In this document: positions 12,201 to 21,119 of the stretch, piece by piece
Numbering within the stretch: the first letter of the stretch is position 1
How the letters are laid out: every line of letters begins with the position of its first letter
Source of the DNA: Adiantum capillus-veneris
Taxonomy: Eukaryota; Streptophyta; Polypodiopsida; Polypodiales; Pteridaceae
Length of the DNA: 64,000 nucleotides
NCBI GenBank assembly: GCA_014529385.2
Contig: CM043962.1
Span: 41,461,098 to 41,525,097, forward strand
Direction of reading: 5' to 3'
Made by a program: the position numbers and the translations under genes
Notes under the pieces: model-generated
The model's database searches: none
Seen by the model: only the letters and a program-made list of their open reading frames with translations
Told to the model about the DNA's origin: nothing

Positions 12201-12524
12201 GGTGAAGAAACTGTGCAAGTCTGCCCTTTCCAGGTACCTGATGATGTCTTCTGACCTGCTATAATCTATCAATTCCTGTGGGATCATCGGTACATCCACC
12301 GCTTGCCCTTGAGGATCTCTGAAAGTCCCCTGGTAGATCTTTATTCCCTCTTTCTCCAATACTGCTTTCTCCACCCAAGTTTTGGTTGGCTTGAGGGTTT
12401 CTGCTGGAATGTCAAAGGGTTCCGCTTCTGCAAGAGCATCTTTGATTGTCGGTCTTTTTCTCTTCGTTGCCGATAACTTGGCGGAATCCATGGATCCTGT
12501 AACTCCAATTTCAGAAGTTAGCAT
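9217..12524 (-). pseudogene. long accessory ORF of C with central coiled coil, broken
   Basis: About 1,100 codons are read from 12524 down to 9217. The N-terminal part (12524-11472, 350 residues) is globular (VWVEKA-like start, then RYLERADLHSFFTSRP) and ends in acidic/Lys-rich sequence. An in-frame TAG at 11472 and a frameshift near 11050 follow. The middle is strongly coiled-coil (10900-9950, heptads of E/L/R). In-frame stops lie at 10588 (TGA) and 9886 (TAG). The C-terminal part (9768-9217) is again globular (FHMQTFEEAFYTGFFTHESK). I see no enzyme motif, signal peptide or membrane segment, so it does not look like an envelope protein. Some Athila/Tat elements carry an extra ORF downstream of integrase, and this sits in that slot. 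The function is unknown. Confidence 0.65.
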
Positions 12525-12658
12525 CTTTTTAGTGCTGAAAGCCGAAATGAAGCTTTTAACTATCCAAATGACTTGAAAATTGAAACATGAGCTATTCAGG
12601 GCCTAAGGATGCAAGGTAGGTGAAAAAATATGCAAAATGGGCTCAAAATCATGCTGGA

Positions 12659-13666
12659 GACATCATACGCGTATGATGTCTTTTGTGTCAAAATGACTTC
12701 ATATTGGTTGTGCTTGTAGTTGATAGTGTATACATGAGTATCATATGCTTGGATTTGAGTTTGGATCCCATTTGGTCAAGTTTTGGCCAATTTAGTCCAG
12801 TTCCGGCTCTTGGCAAAATTTTGAAAGGGATTTGGATTTTATGATCCAAATTGGATAAAACTTGGTGGTTCACTTTCAAATGGCATGTAGATCACTTCTG
12901 TTTGGTGGTTGAAACCCTGAGGTGGCAAAATCACATAGTGAGACATCATACGCGTATGATGTCTTTAGTGTATTTTTGGACCAAATTTCTCTATAAGCTT
13001 GGATTTGGCTTTAGATAGACTTATTCAGTGGATTTATGAAGTTTGGATAGATTTTGGGCTAAAAATGGCTCTGGAGACATCATACGCGTATGATGTCTTT
13101 TTCATCAATTTTGCATGGGATTGGTTCTGTGGACTCCCCATGTACTAGTGAAGGACTATATCTACTCAAATCTTGGTTTGGACTTGAGTATATTGGATTT
13201 GGGCCAAAAATAGGCTTTAGGTGAAGGATTTTTCCTCAATTGGGCTAATGGGGTGATCCTCTTGACCAAATGGTTCCAAATTTCGTATGTAGCATGTATT
13301 AGATATATATAATGGATGTGTGATGACAAATGAGCAGTTTTGGCTCTGTAAGTGCAAATAGACATCATACGCGTATGATGTCTTTTGTGTCAAAATGGTG
13401 CTTTTTGGTTCCAGATAGCTTGTAGATGTGTTAATCAACAATCCTACAAAGTTTCAATGAGTTTGGAGTTATTTTGACAAAATTAGGACCAAAAATCAAT
13501 TTTATGGCCTACTTTGCGTCTTTTTGGCTTTCCTTGGGTTTTCTAACTCCAATTCTCATGATACTTGGTTCATAGGATGTGATTAACATGTGGAATGAGG
13601 CTATGCACTCAAATGTTGAAATGGATATGAAATTCATGCTGTGAGACATCATACGCGTATGATGTC
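12659..13666 (-). repeat. array of five perfect 22-bp palindromes upstream of the accessory ORF
   Basis: Identical perfect palindromes, half-site GACATCATACG followed by its reverse complement, start at 12659, 12942, 13076, 13361 and 13645. The spacings are 283, 134, 285 and 284 bp. The array ends about 135 bp upstream of the accessory ORF start (12524, minus strand). Related copies lie upstream of gag in C and D. Interspersed sequence is AT-rich and non-coding. Candidate roles are a protein-binding operator, an RNA hairpin, or the boundary of a tandem-repeat monomer. Confidence 0.95.
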
Positions 13667-15300
13667 TTTTCTTGAAATGTTGGTCTTTTTGTGCAAAGAA
13701 TGCTTTGTGCTAGTGCCCTTAGCCCTGCTAACTAGTTTTCAACTTAAAAAGTCATTAGTTTAGCTAAAAAGCCCCCTTATAGGCATTTCAGTTTCCGAAG
13801 TCGTCTTTTTGCCTTGGAGTTGAATTTCTTCAACTTTTCTTCTCGAGAGTTGCATTTCCAGCTCATTGGATATGTTGTGAAGCCATCTATTTGGTTGAAC
13901 TTGACTTTGGCTTCCCGTTCTCCATCTTTCTCCTTTTGGTTGCCCGAAAGTTTCTTTTTCACCATCGGTAAGTGAATCAGCTTTCTTTTGGGTTTTGCTT
14001 GCAAACATAAGTCATCCATGTATATCTGAAGCTGCTTGTGAAGTTTCATTTCATTCGGTCGTCAATTTCAGCCGTTATGCCAAAATGACGCTTTGTGTGT
14101 CCGCAGCCGATCGGTTGTTCCGACCTACTTTTGGTGGTCCAAACCTGGAGATACTCCATGGTTGCATTGCCCTCGATGTTGTTAAGCTTCCTGAGAAGTT
14201 TTGTGTCGTTTCGACAACTTTTTCCTGTTTGCCTCTTGCAGGCTCTGTTGACCTAGGGTTTTTCCAGTCGTTCTTTCTCGAGCTTTGAGTGTTAGAAACC
14301 CATCTTCTATACTAGGGTAACCCACCTATAAGTTCTTGCAAGGTTTGGTTAGGCGGTTGTGCCACTACCTAGCATTCTACCGCATTCCCCGTCTGCTCTT
14401 GTTTGTTTTGGTCAGTTTTCGCGACAAAAGTTAACGATAAGCATCAAAAGCTTATGGCAACGAGTCTACCTCTCATGTCTGGTGTCCTCTGAGCTCTCGT
14501 AGCAGTCGTAGGAGGCTGTAGAAGGTTGGATGCTCCTGTGTGCTCTTTGCTCTCTCCAAGAAGGTAATAGTGGAAATGAGCTTGAAAGTGAAGTGAAAAA
14601 TACTTAACTTCGGACTTCCCGGATCACTTGTTACCAAATTTGACATGTGCTCCTATCTCGTCGTGAAATGCACTTTAGGATTTGAAATTTCTCAATTTGG
14701 ACTCCGTTTGACCTGTTTCTGAGAAATCTGTCCACTTTACCAAAATTCTGTCATTTCGGGCTTTCCGCAACTTTTCCCGAATTGTACTCAATTTTTACCA
14801 TGGGTTGCCCTTGTCATTAGGATCATCACCATCTATTCTTTTCTTTTTTCTGATCTCGTTTCACCTGCTTTTTTATTTTTCTTTTACTTTTATCAAGAAA
14901 ATCATAAAAAATAAAGGAAAATAGCAAATTGAAGCCAAAAAATTCCAAACATACACAATAAATAGCTGGTAACCCTGTGTATATGAATATACACTTATTT
15001 GTGATTTCTGGACTTGGATTACCACTTTTTTTCACTTTTTAGCTCCAAAAACACTCTTTATTTAGTGATATTTACACGTCTAGAGACCCAAATTCATCAT
15101 TTGATCTCTTCTTGTTGCAAAACAAGGTATATAAGGGCATAAATATTATCAATATCCGCAATCAAACATAAAAATTGCAAAATCATGTAAGACACTGCCC
15201 TTGTAATATAATTTTTGTTTTTCTTTGTTTTTGGCGCTTGTAGCTGCTTTGTAACTCCTGTATACCTGTATACCTCCCCCCCTCCTAGTCTGAGTCCTCC
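13667..15300 (-). other. non-coding spacer of C between polyprotein and palindrome array
   Basis: No convincing gene. A Lys-rich frame at 14049-13760 includes the peptide IYMDDLC, identical in 21 bp (14005-14025) to the RT active-site region at 19055-19075. The rest of that frame is not RT-like. A C-rich patch lies near 15273-15300. Confidence 0.45.
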
Positions 15301-15307
15301 CGGACGA

Positions 15308-15643
15308 CTATGAAGTGTCTGTGGACGAAGCATTGTAGTTGTTTTGGTCATAAGTTCCCAATGCAATTGTAGAACGATGATACAACAGTCTTTCCAATAA
15401 AGCTGCTCTTTGTTTGATTGAAGGATTGGTGGTCGGGTTTTGGGTTGGTTTTGGCACTTCGGTAGTAGAATCAGTAGATGGATTCTTCTTTACTTTGTTG
15501 TTCTTTTTTACAATCCAAATCTGCTTCCGCTTTACTTGTGCTTGCCACAAACTCTTTGCGACCCAAACCTGCTTTGTTCTTTGTGTTGATTTCCTCGACT
15601 TGAAATACCTAGGAGTTTCCGTTGATTGTACTGAGGGGAGTTC
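15308..15643 (-). pseudogene. frameshifted end of the C polyprotein tail
   Basis: Beyond the stop at 15644 another frame continues the tail with KQVWVAKSL and KQIWIVKK, degenerate W-[VI]-P-K motifs, followed by a Ser/Thr/Pro-rich stretch. A frameshift or stop near 15640 separates it from the preceding ORF. It was probably the original C-terminus. Confidence 0.45.
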
Positions 15644-17260
15644 CTATTTACAAATCTTTGGGATCCAATTTTGCTTGCTATAGCTTTGTGTCGTCATGAA
15701 CTTCTTTGGAATCCAGATCTGTTTCACTGTCCTTGATTGTCTGGAATCACTCTGTTGTCTGGTATTGAAGACTCTGTTTTCCACCTTTGTGTTCTCTGGC
15801 ACAACCTTTTTTGGTCTCCATACCAACTTTGACTCCGTTTTTTCCCAAGGTTGAGCTGTTATATTATTGCTTGTCTTCCTTATCCACTGTTGAGAATTCC
15901 TCGTCAAAGAGTAATCCGGTTGTATAGAAACTTTTGGTTGCCATTGCTTCTTCTTTTTCTCTGGTTGTTGTTTACCTTTGTCTTTGGATTCGTCCTTTGG
16001 AGTTGGCTCTTCTCCTGTGGTGAACTTAACTGATTGACTTTCACCTTCGTATTTGATAAGCACTGAATTAGAACTCCAGTCAATCATTGCATTGTATTGC
16101 TTCTGCCATGGTTGTCCTAGCAATAATGGATGTTGTGTAGCTTGGTCTTCAACCACGTAAAACATATGAGGATACACATACTGGTTAATTTGTATATGTA
16201 AAACTGTGCATCCGACAATTTTGATTGAATTCTCAGAGTAACTCTTTAACTCTTGCTTGGCAGTTTGTAGTTTAGTGTCATTTGTCAATTGTCTATACAA
16301 ACTGAGTGAAAGTAGGTTAGTTTGAGCTCCTGAATCCAATAGTGCTCTGGCTTTGATTTGGTTGGTTCCTACTTTGCATTCAATGATGGGTTCTTCTTTG
16401 TCATTATCCATCTCTGTCATACTGACTGCGTTTATTCGTATTGCTCCTTTATTGCGTTGTTTCTGACGCAGTAGTCTTCTTTTCTCCATTCTTTCCTTCG
16501 CCTCGGCTTGCGCTTCCTCCACAATCTTTTTCTTTTTCTGGACACACAGCTTTTCTTGATGTATTTTGAGAAGCATGTCTTGGGTTAGTGGCAAAAGATA
16601 CTTTTTCACTCTGCATCCACTAATCCAATTGGGCATTTCTTCTCCGTCTAATGTAGCAAGCTTGACGGCTCCACTTGGTGATAGATCTTTAATCACCAGA
16701 GGTCCCATCCCTCGCTTTTTAAGCTTCTTAGCATGCTGTTTCAGAGTGTAAACTAGGACATAGTCCCCAACCTTAAACTCTTTAGTCCACACATGCTTAT
16801 CAAAAAATTCCTTTTGTCGCCTTTTTTGAGCGTAGATAGAAGCTACTGCTTTTAGGCGAAGCTCGTCTAGCTTTTCCAGGTCATCTATTCTATCAGAAAG
16901 CTCGTGCCCTGTCCATTCTAGATCCTTAGCCACCCTTAAGGTTGAAATCAAGAATTCTATTGGTAAGATAGCATTTAGCCCAAAAACCATGTTATATGGG
17001 GTCGTTCCTATTGATGTTTTATATGCTACCCTATATGCCCATAATGTTGAATGCAACTTCTGGTCCCAGTCAGTTCTCGACTCAGATACAATCTTCGTAA
17101 GGATCGTGCATATGGTTTTGTTTGTTGCTTCAGCTTGTCCGTTTGCTTGTGGATGATACGGGGCTGATTTCCTATGGATTACCATGAATTCATCTAGAAG
17201 GATCTCTATCACTTCATTTATAAAATGTGTGCCTCGATCACTCACAATTTCTGTTGGCAA
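15644..17260 (-). CDS. pol: C polyprotein end: integrase core, GPF-like domain, second protease, W-P-K tail
   Basis: The ORF has 538 residues. It opens in the integrase catalytic core: SDRG (second Asp) at residues 5-10 and the catalytic Glu in Q-A-E-A-T about residue 45. A GPF/Y-type integrase C-terminal region follows (about 165-235). At about 280-400 there is a complete second retropepsin-like domain: active site A-L-L-D-S-G-A-Q (Asp codon 16334-16336, residue 309) and downstream LLLGQPWQ. The final 130 residues are Lys/Gln-rich with four W-x-P-K motifs. A protease placed after integrase is atypical for Ty3/gypsy. The upstream RT ORF is in the same frame, separated only by a TGA at 17267. 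No chromodomain is seen. Confidence 0.85.
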   Translation of the reverse strand: MPTEIVSDRGTHFINEVIEILLDEFMVIHRKSAPYHPQANGQAEATNKTICTILTKIVSESRTDWDQKLHSTLWAYRVAYKTSIGTTPYNMVFGLNAILPIEFLISTLRVAKDLEWTGHELSDRIDDLEKLDELRLKAVASIYAQKRRQKEFFDKHVWTKEFKVGDYVLVYTLKQHAKKLKKRGMGPLVIKDLSPSGAVKLATLDGEEMPNWISGCRVKKYLLPLTQDMLLKIHQEKLCVQKKKKIVEEAQAEAKERMEKRRLLRQKQRNKGAIRINAVSMTEMDNDKEEPIIECKVGTNQIKARALLDSGAQTNLLSLSLYRQLTNDTKLQTAKQELKSYSENSIKIVGCTVLHIQINQYVYPHMFYVVEDQATQHPLLLGQPWQKQYNAMIDWSSNSVLIKYEGESQSVKFTTGEEPTPKDESKDKGKQQPEKKKKQWQPKVSIQPDYSLTRNSQQWIRKTSNNITAQPWEKTESKLVWRPKKVVPENTKVENRVFNTRQQSDSRQSRTVKQIWIPKKFMTTQSYSKQNWIPKICK

Positions 17261-17266
17261 TCCATA

Positions 17267-20164
17267 TCATACAAAGACGTCTTCATATAGAAATTGTGCC
17301 GTGGTCCTGGCATCTGCTTTTTGAGTTGCCTTTGCTTCGACCCACTTTGTTAGATAGTCTGTAGCCACAACGATGTATTGTGCATGAGTCTTATATGCAG
17401 GAGGTAAAATGGGTCCGACATAATCAATCCCCCATTTTGCAAAAGCTCTTGCCCCCATCATTGGTCTAAGTGGCATATCATCTCTTTTAAGTGGTACTTT
17501 GGTCCGCTGACAGTCATCGCACCGTTTAACGTATTCCTCAGCGTCCATATGTAATGTTGGCCACCATATTCCTGCGGCTAAGACAAGTTTTGCTGTCTTA
17601 CCACCCGAGAAATGGCCTCCACCTACTCCTTCATGAGCTTGCTCTAGTATTATCTCATACTCAGTCTCTGATGCGCAAATCCTAAGCTGGTTGTCTTTAC
17701 CTCTCTTATAGTGTTGATCTCCTATTAACGCGTAATCTCTAGCTTCTGTCTCTACAGATTTCTGACGAGCTTTTGACGTTCCTTCTGGGAAAGTTCTATT
17801 TGTGAGATATTCAACAATATACTGACTCCATTCTGGAGCGATCATTATCTGATATAATGTTGAATACTCTGCTGGCAGTTTTGATGAACATTCAATACAT
17901 ACACTGACATATTCATGTACGCTTTCTTTCATTCCTGGCCAATAGACTCCCAATTGTAACAAATTCCTATATGTGTTCCTTCTTGAACAATGAAATGCAC
18001 ATTCCTGAACATGTGCTTCGCGCAGATTTATATTATATTCCTCAGGATTGATGCATAGTCGTAAAACATGATCATTTCCCAATTGATACAACCTTCCTGC
18101 AACCAATTGAAGATTCTTGGATTGCTGAATAGCAATATGTTTCTGGTTGTATTCTCTTCTATCGAACTCTCCTCCATAGGTTAATAGGTTAACGACATTT
18201 TGAGACCACTTCGGTATCATTTCTATGTTGAACAAGTACGCGTCTGGCATGTCGTCATCTACTCCTATAGGGTCTTCCCCATTCGTCAATCGCGAAAGAT
18301 GATCAACTCTAAGATGTGTTTTTCCTTTCTTTACTACTACCGTGAAGTCGAATTCCAGTAAGATAATGAACCATCTCACTATTCTCCCGGTATTGCATGG
18401 TTTATTCACTAGGTAGAGCAAGGCTTGGTGATCCGTAAAAAACACAAACTTGTTGGCTAAAAGATAATGCCGAAATTTCTTCACAGCATATATCATTCCT
18501 AATCCTTCTCGCTCTGTTGTGGTGTAATTCTTCTCTGCATTGTTGAGCTGTCGACTGGCGTAACAGATAGGAAAATCCATGTTTCCTTCTTCTGGCTGAG
18601 CCAGAATGCATCCTATTGCATATGCCGAAGCATCTATATGCACATGGAATATCTTCTCCCAATCTGGTGATTTCAAGACTGGAGCAGTAATGAGTGCCTC
18701 TTTCAATTTCTTGAATGATTCCTCACACTCCTCTGTCCATTCAAAGTTCACTATTAGCCTGTAAAGTGGTTGGCCTATTATAGCGTACATGTAAATGAAT
18801 CGTCTATAATATCCGCAATGTCCCATAAAGCTCTGTACTTGTTTCGCATTGGTTGGTCTAGGCATATCCACTATAACTTTTATCTTCTCTAAATCCGTGG
18901 ATATTCCGTTTTGTGAGACAATATGTCCCAGAATTCTGCCCTGTCGGACCATAAACACACATTTCTCAGGATTGAGACAAATGCGATATGTCCTACATTT
19001 CTCAAATACTTTTCTTAGGTGTTCTAGATGCTCATCTCTCAGAAGAGAATGTACACATAAGTCATCCATGTATATTTCTAGAAACAACCTTAAGTATTCT
19101 TTGAAAGCATGCGTCATCAGCCTCTGGAAGGTTGCGGGAGCATTGGTTAGACCAAAAGGCATAACCCGATAAGCATAAATTCCCCACTCCGTTGCAAAAG
19201 CTGTTTTATGTTGATCTTCCAGTGCTATGGCTAGCTGGTTATATCCTGAAAAACCATCAAGAAAAGAGTATGCTGTTTTCCCTGATACACGCTCTAGAAC
19301 ATGATCAGTTATCGGCAGGGGATAATTGTCCCTGATTGTTGCAGCATTCACTTTCTTTAAGTTGACACACACTCGGAGTTTTCCGTTCTTCTTGGGTACT
19401 ACCACAATCGGAGATACCCAATCGGTGTGTTCAATCTCGTATATGAATTCAGCTTCCATTAGCTTATCTATCTCTTCTTTGATTCGCTTAGCAAATGTAT
19501 CATTATATGTGTATGGTCTCTGTCTGCTAGGCTTTGCGTCTTGTTTCAGTGGGATTGTGTGTTGGCATATCGATGGGTCAACTCCCTTTAAGTCCTTATA
19601 AGACCATGCAAACACATCCCTATACTCTCTGAGAAGACTCAAAAGTCTCTCTTCCTCGCCTGGAGACAAATCTGTGGCTATGTACACCGGTCTAGGTGTC
19701 TCACCTGGAGCTGCTAAATCAACCTTTTTTGCATCCTCCGGTCCGTCATAAGATTCGTTCTCCCTTCTCTCTTGAATAGGTTGGGTTAATACCACCTTCC
19801 TATCCTCTATTGTGAATTTCCTATAGTGAGAGAGAACATCCATGTTTTCCTTGATTTTGGCGTTTTCGTCCTCTCCACTCTCAAATTCTGTCGTCCAAAC
19901 TTCTTTCAAAGTTTTCTTGAGCTCTCTGTACTTGTTTCTACGTTCTAACTTGGACTCCGTGTGTTCTCTGTTGCGCTTGTTCTTTTCTGATTTTTCTGTT
20001 TCTGTTTTCGTTCCATTCCTTTGAACTTGATTTCTTGAACCTCTTTTGTCTTTTCGTAAGCTCTTTTGATCATTGCCTCTCATTCTTCTAGAAATCTTGT
20101 CCTTAACACAATCTTCCGCCTTTACTAGCATTAGGAATTGAATTTTTCCTCTTATTCTAGGCAT
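17267..20164 (-). CDS. pol: C reverse transcriptase, RNase H, duplicated integrase zinc module, integrase start
   Basis: The ORF has 965 residues. A Lys/Glu-rich linker covers about 1-130. RT motifs include SFLDGFSGYNQ, MPFGLTNAPATFQ and the active site YMDD at residues 365-368. RNase H follows with its first Asp in H-I-D-A-S-A-Y about residue 512 and E-R-E-G-L later. Two integrase HHCC zinc-binding modules then follow in tandem: about 690-765 (AHVQECAFH...CIEC) and about 815-890 (AHEGVGGGH...CDDCQ), each preceded by an LR-x-C...EY segment. The integrase core starts with GIDYVG (first Asp about 913). The ORF ends at a TGA where related integrases have Arg (F-x-R-Y-G), probably CGA mutated to TGA. 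Without that stop it continues into the 17260-15644 ORF. Confidence 0.93.
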   Translation of the reverse strand: MPRIRGKIQFLMLVKAEDCVKDKISRRMRGNDQKSLRKDKRGSRNQVQRNGTKTETEKSEKNKRNREHTESKLERRNKYRELKKTLKEVWTTEFESGEDENAKIKENMDVLSHYRKFTIEDRKVVLTQPIQERRENESYDGPEDAKKVDLAAPGETPRPVYIATDLSPGEEERLLSLLREYRDVFAWSYKDLKGVDPSICQHTIPLKQDAKPSRQRPYTYNDTFAKRIKEEIDKLMEAEFIYEIEHTDWVSPIVVVPKKNGKLRVCVNLKKVNAATIRDNYPLPITDHVLERVSGKTAYSFLDGFSGYNQLAIALEDQHKTAFATEWGIYAYRVMPFGLTNAPATFQRLMTHAFKEYLRLFLEIYMDDLCVHSLLRDEHLEHLRKVFEKCRTYRICLNPEKCVFMVRQGRILGHIVSQNGISTDLEKIKVIVDMPRPTNAKQVQSFMGHCGYYRRFIYMYAIIGQPLYRLIVNFEWTEECEESFKKLKEALITAPVLKSPDWEKIFHVHIDASAYAIGCILAQPEEGNMDFPICYASRQLNNAEKNYTTTEREGLGMIYAVKKFRHYLLANKFVFFTDHQALLYLVNKPCNTGRIVRWFIILLEFDFTVVVKKGKTHLRVDHLSRLTNGEDPIGVDDDMPDAYLFNIEMIPKWSQNVVNLLTYGGEFDRREYNQKHIAIQQSKNLQLVAGRLYQLGNDHVLRLCINPEEYNINLREAHVQECAFHCSRRNTYRNLLQLGVYWPGMKESVHEYVSVCIECSSKLPAEYSTLYQIMIAPEWSQYIVEYLTNRTFPEGTSKARQKSVETEARDYALIGDQHYKRGKDNQLRICASETEYEIILEQAHEGVGGGHFSGGKTAKLVLAAGIWWPTLHMDAEEYVKRCDDCQRTKVPLKRDDMPLRPMMGARAFAKWGIDYVGPILPPAYKTHAQYIVVATDYLTKWVEAKATQKADARTTAQFLYEDVFV

Positions 20165-20259
20165 CGGATTGGTTCTAACCCCCTTTGTTTTTCTCTTTGC
20201 TCTATATCGTTTCTGGCGTTGTTTAGTTTGGTTCGAAAAATCATAAAATCGGACATCCG

Positions 20260-21110
20260 TTATAGTTTCTTCGTTTCCGCTTGAATTGTCCGTTGACTCG
20301 TTGTCAGCTTCATTTCCCCACTCAGGATGATCGAGATGTCGTGAAACACCTCCTCTTCATCTTCCTTTTCCAGTGTATCGTTCTTTTCAGTTTCTTTTTC
20401 GAGTACAGTTCTCAACATGAAGTACGGAACCATGTCGTACCCGTCCTTGTTGCAAAATTTCGTTGTGGGACCATCCGGAATTGCACAAACATCTACGGTT
20501 GCTAGAATGTGTGTCCATTCTAATGGTTCAAGTGTGTCCTCTGGAAAGGGTTCTCCTATATAAGTTTCGTCTTCGATAGCCCTTTCTAAAACATATTCTT
20601 CTCGCCTCAGACTTCCACATTTCGAGGCTCCACACATCCATAACTCATTGGGCTTACCTAACCAAGCTGGAAATTCGGATCCCGCCAAAGTAGCTGAATC
20701 AAACTCCTCTACCGGTGTTCGGTTCACAACTTTGTAGCTATGGTCTCTCAGGTTCACACGTGTAGTGGTTTCCATATTTCTCAGGTATATGTGATCGTAG
20801 CCCCAATCTTGGACCATTTTCAACTGTCTCATGAATGGTCTTCCCAATATGATATCATAGTTATTCTCCTTGCCAAAATCGACAATAGCAAAAGTATGTT
20901 CGTATTCAATGCCGCAAGAAGTCACTACGACTTTCTCTAATAACCCCATAGGTTTCTCCATGTGTCCATCTGCTAATTGGAGTTTCAACCTAGTCTTCCT
21001 TATTGCTGGTTTCCCCTTTTTTCCAGATTTCTTTTGTAGCAATGGCTACCCCAGCTCCGCTCTCTAGTATTGCCATCGTGTTCACTCCCTGGAATTTCAA
21101 CTGATAAGGT
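20260..21110 (-). pseudogene. first protease of C, catalytic Asp replaced and frame broken
   Basis: The active-site loop, read in the frame just after gag, is A-I-L-E-S-G-A-G with GAG (Glu) at 21062-21064 where retropepsins have Asp. A frameshift near 21010 moves the domain to the 21042-20260 frame. That frame carries LQLADGH and IILGRPFMRQLKMVQDW, the conserved protease C-terminal half, and an extension (THILATVDVCAIPDGPTTKF) shared with D and partly with B. The substitution and frame break predict no catalysis. It may survive as a structural domain, or the second protease downstream may have taken over (inference). Confidence 0.75.
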
Positions 21111-21119
21111 TGTATTCCC

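Noticed and set aside
9217-12524. Envelope-like gene in the post-integrase position
   Set aside because: No signal peptide or transmembrane segment is visible. The protein is largely charged and coiled-coil.
12659-13666. Regularly spaced identical repeats that could be called a CRISPR array
   Set aside because: The repeats are perfect palindromes about 284 bp apart inside a eukaryotic retrotransposon. Intervals are far too long for spacers and no cas-like gene is present.
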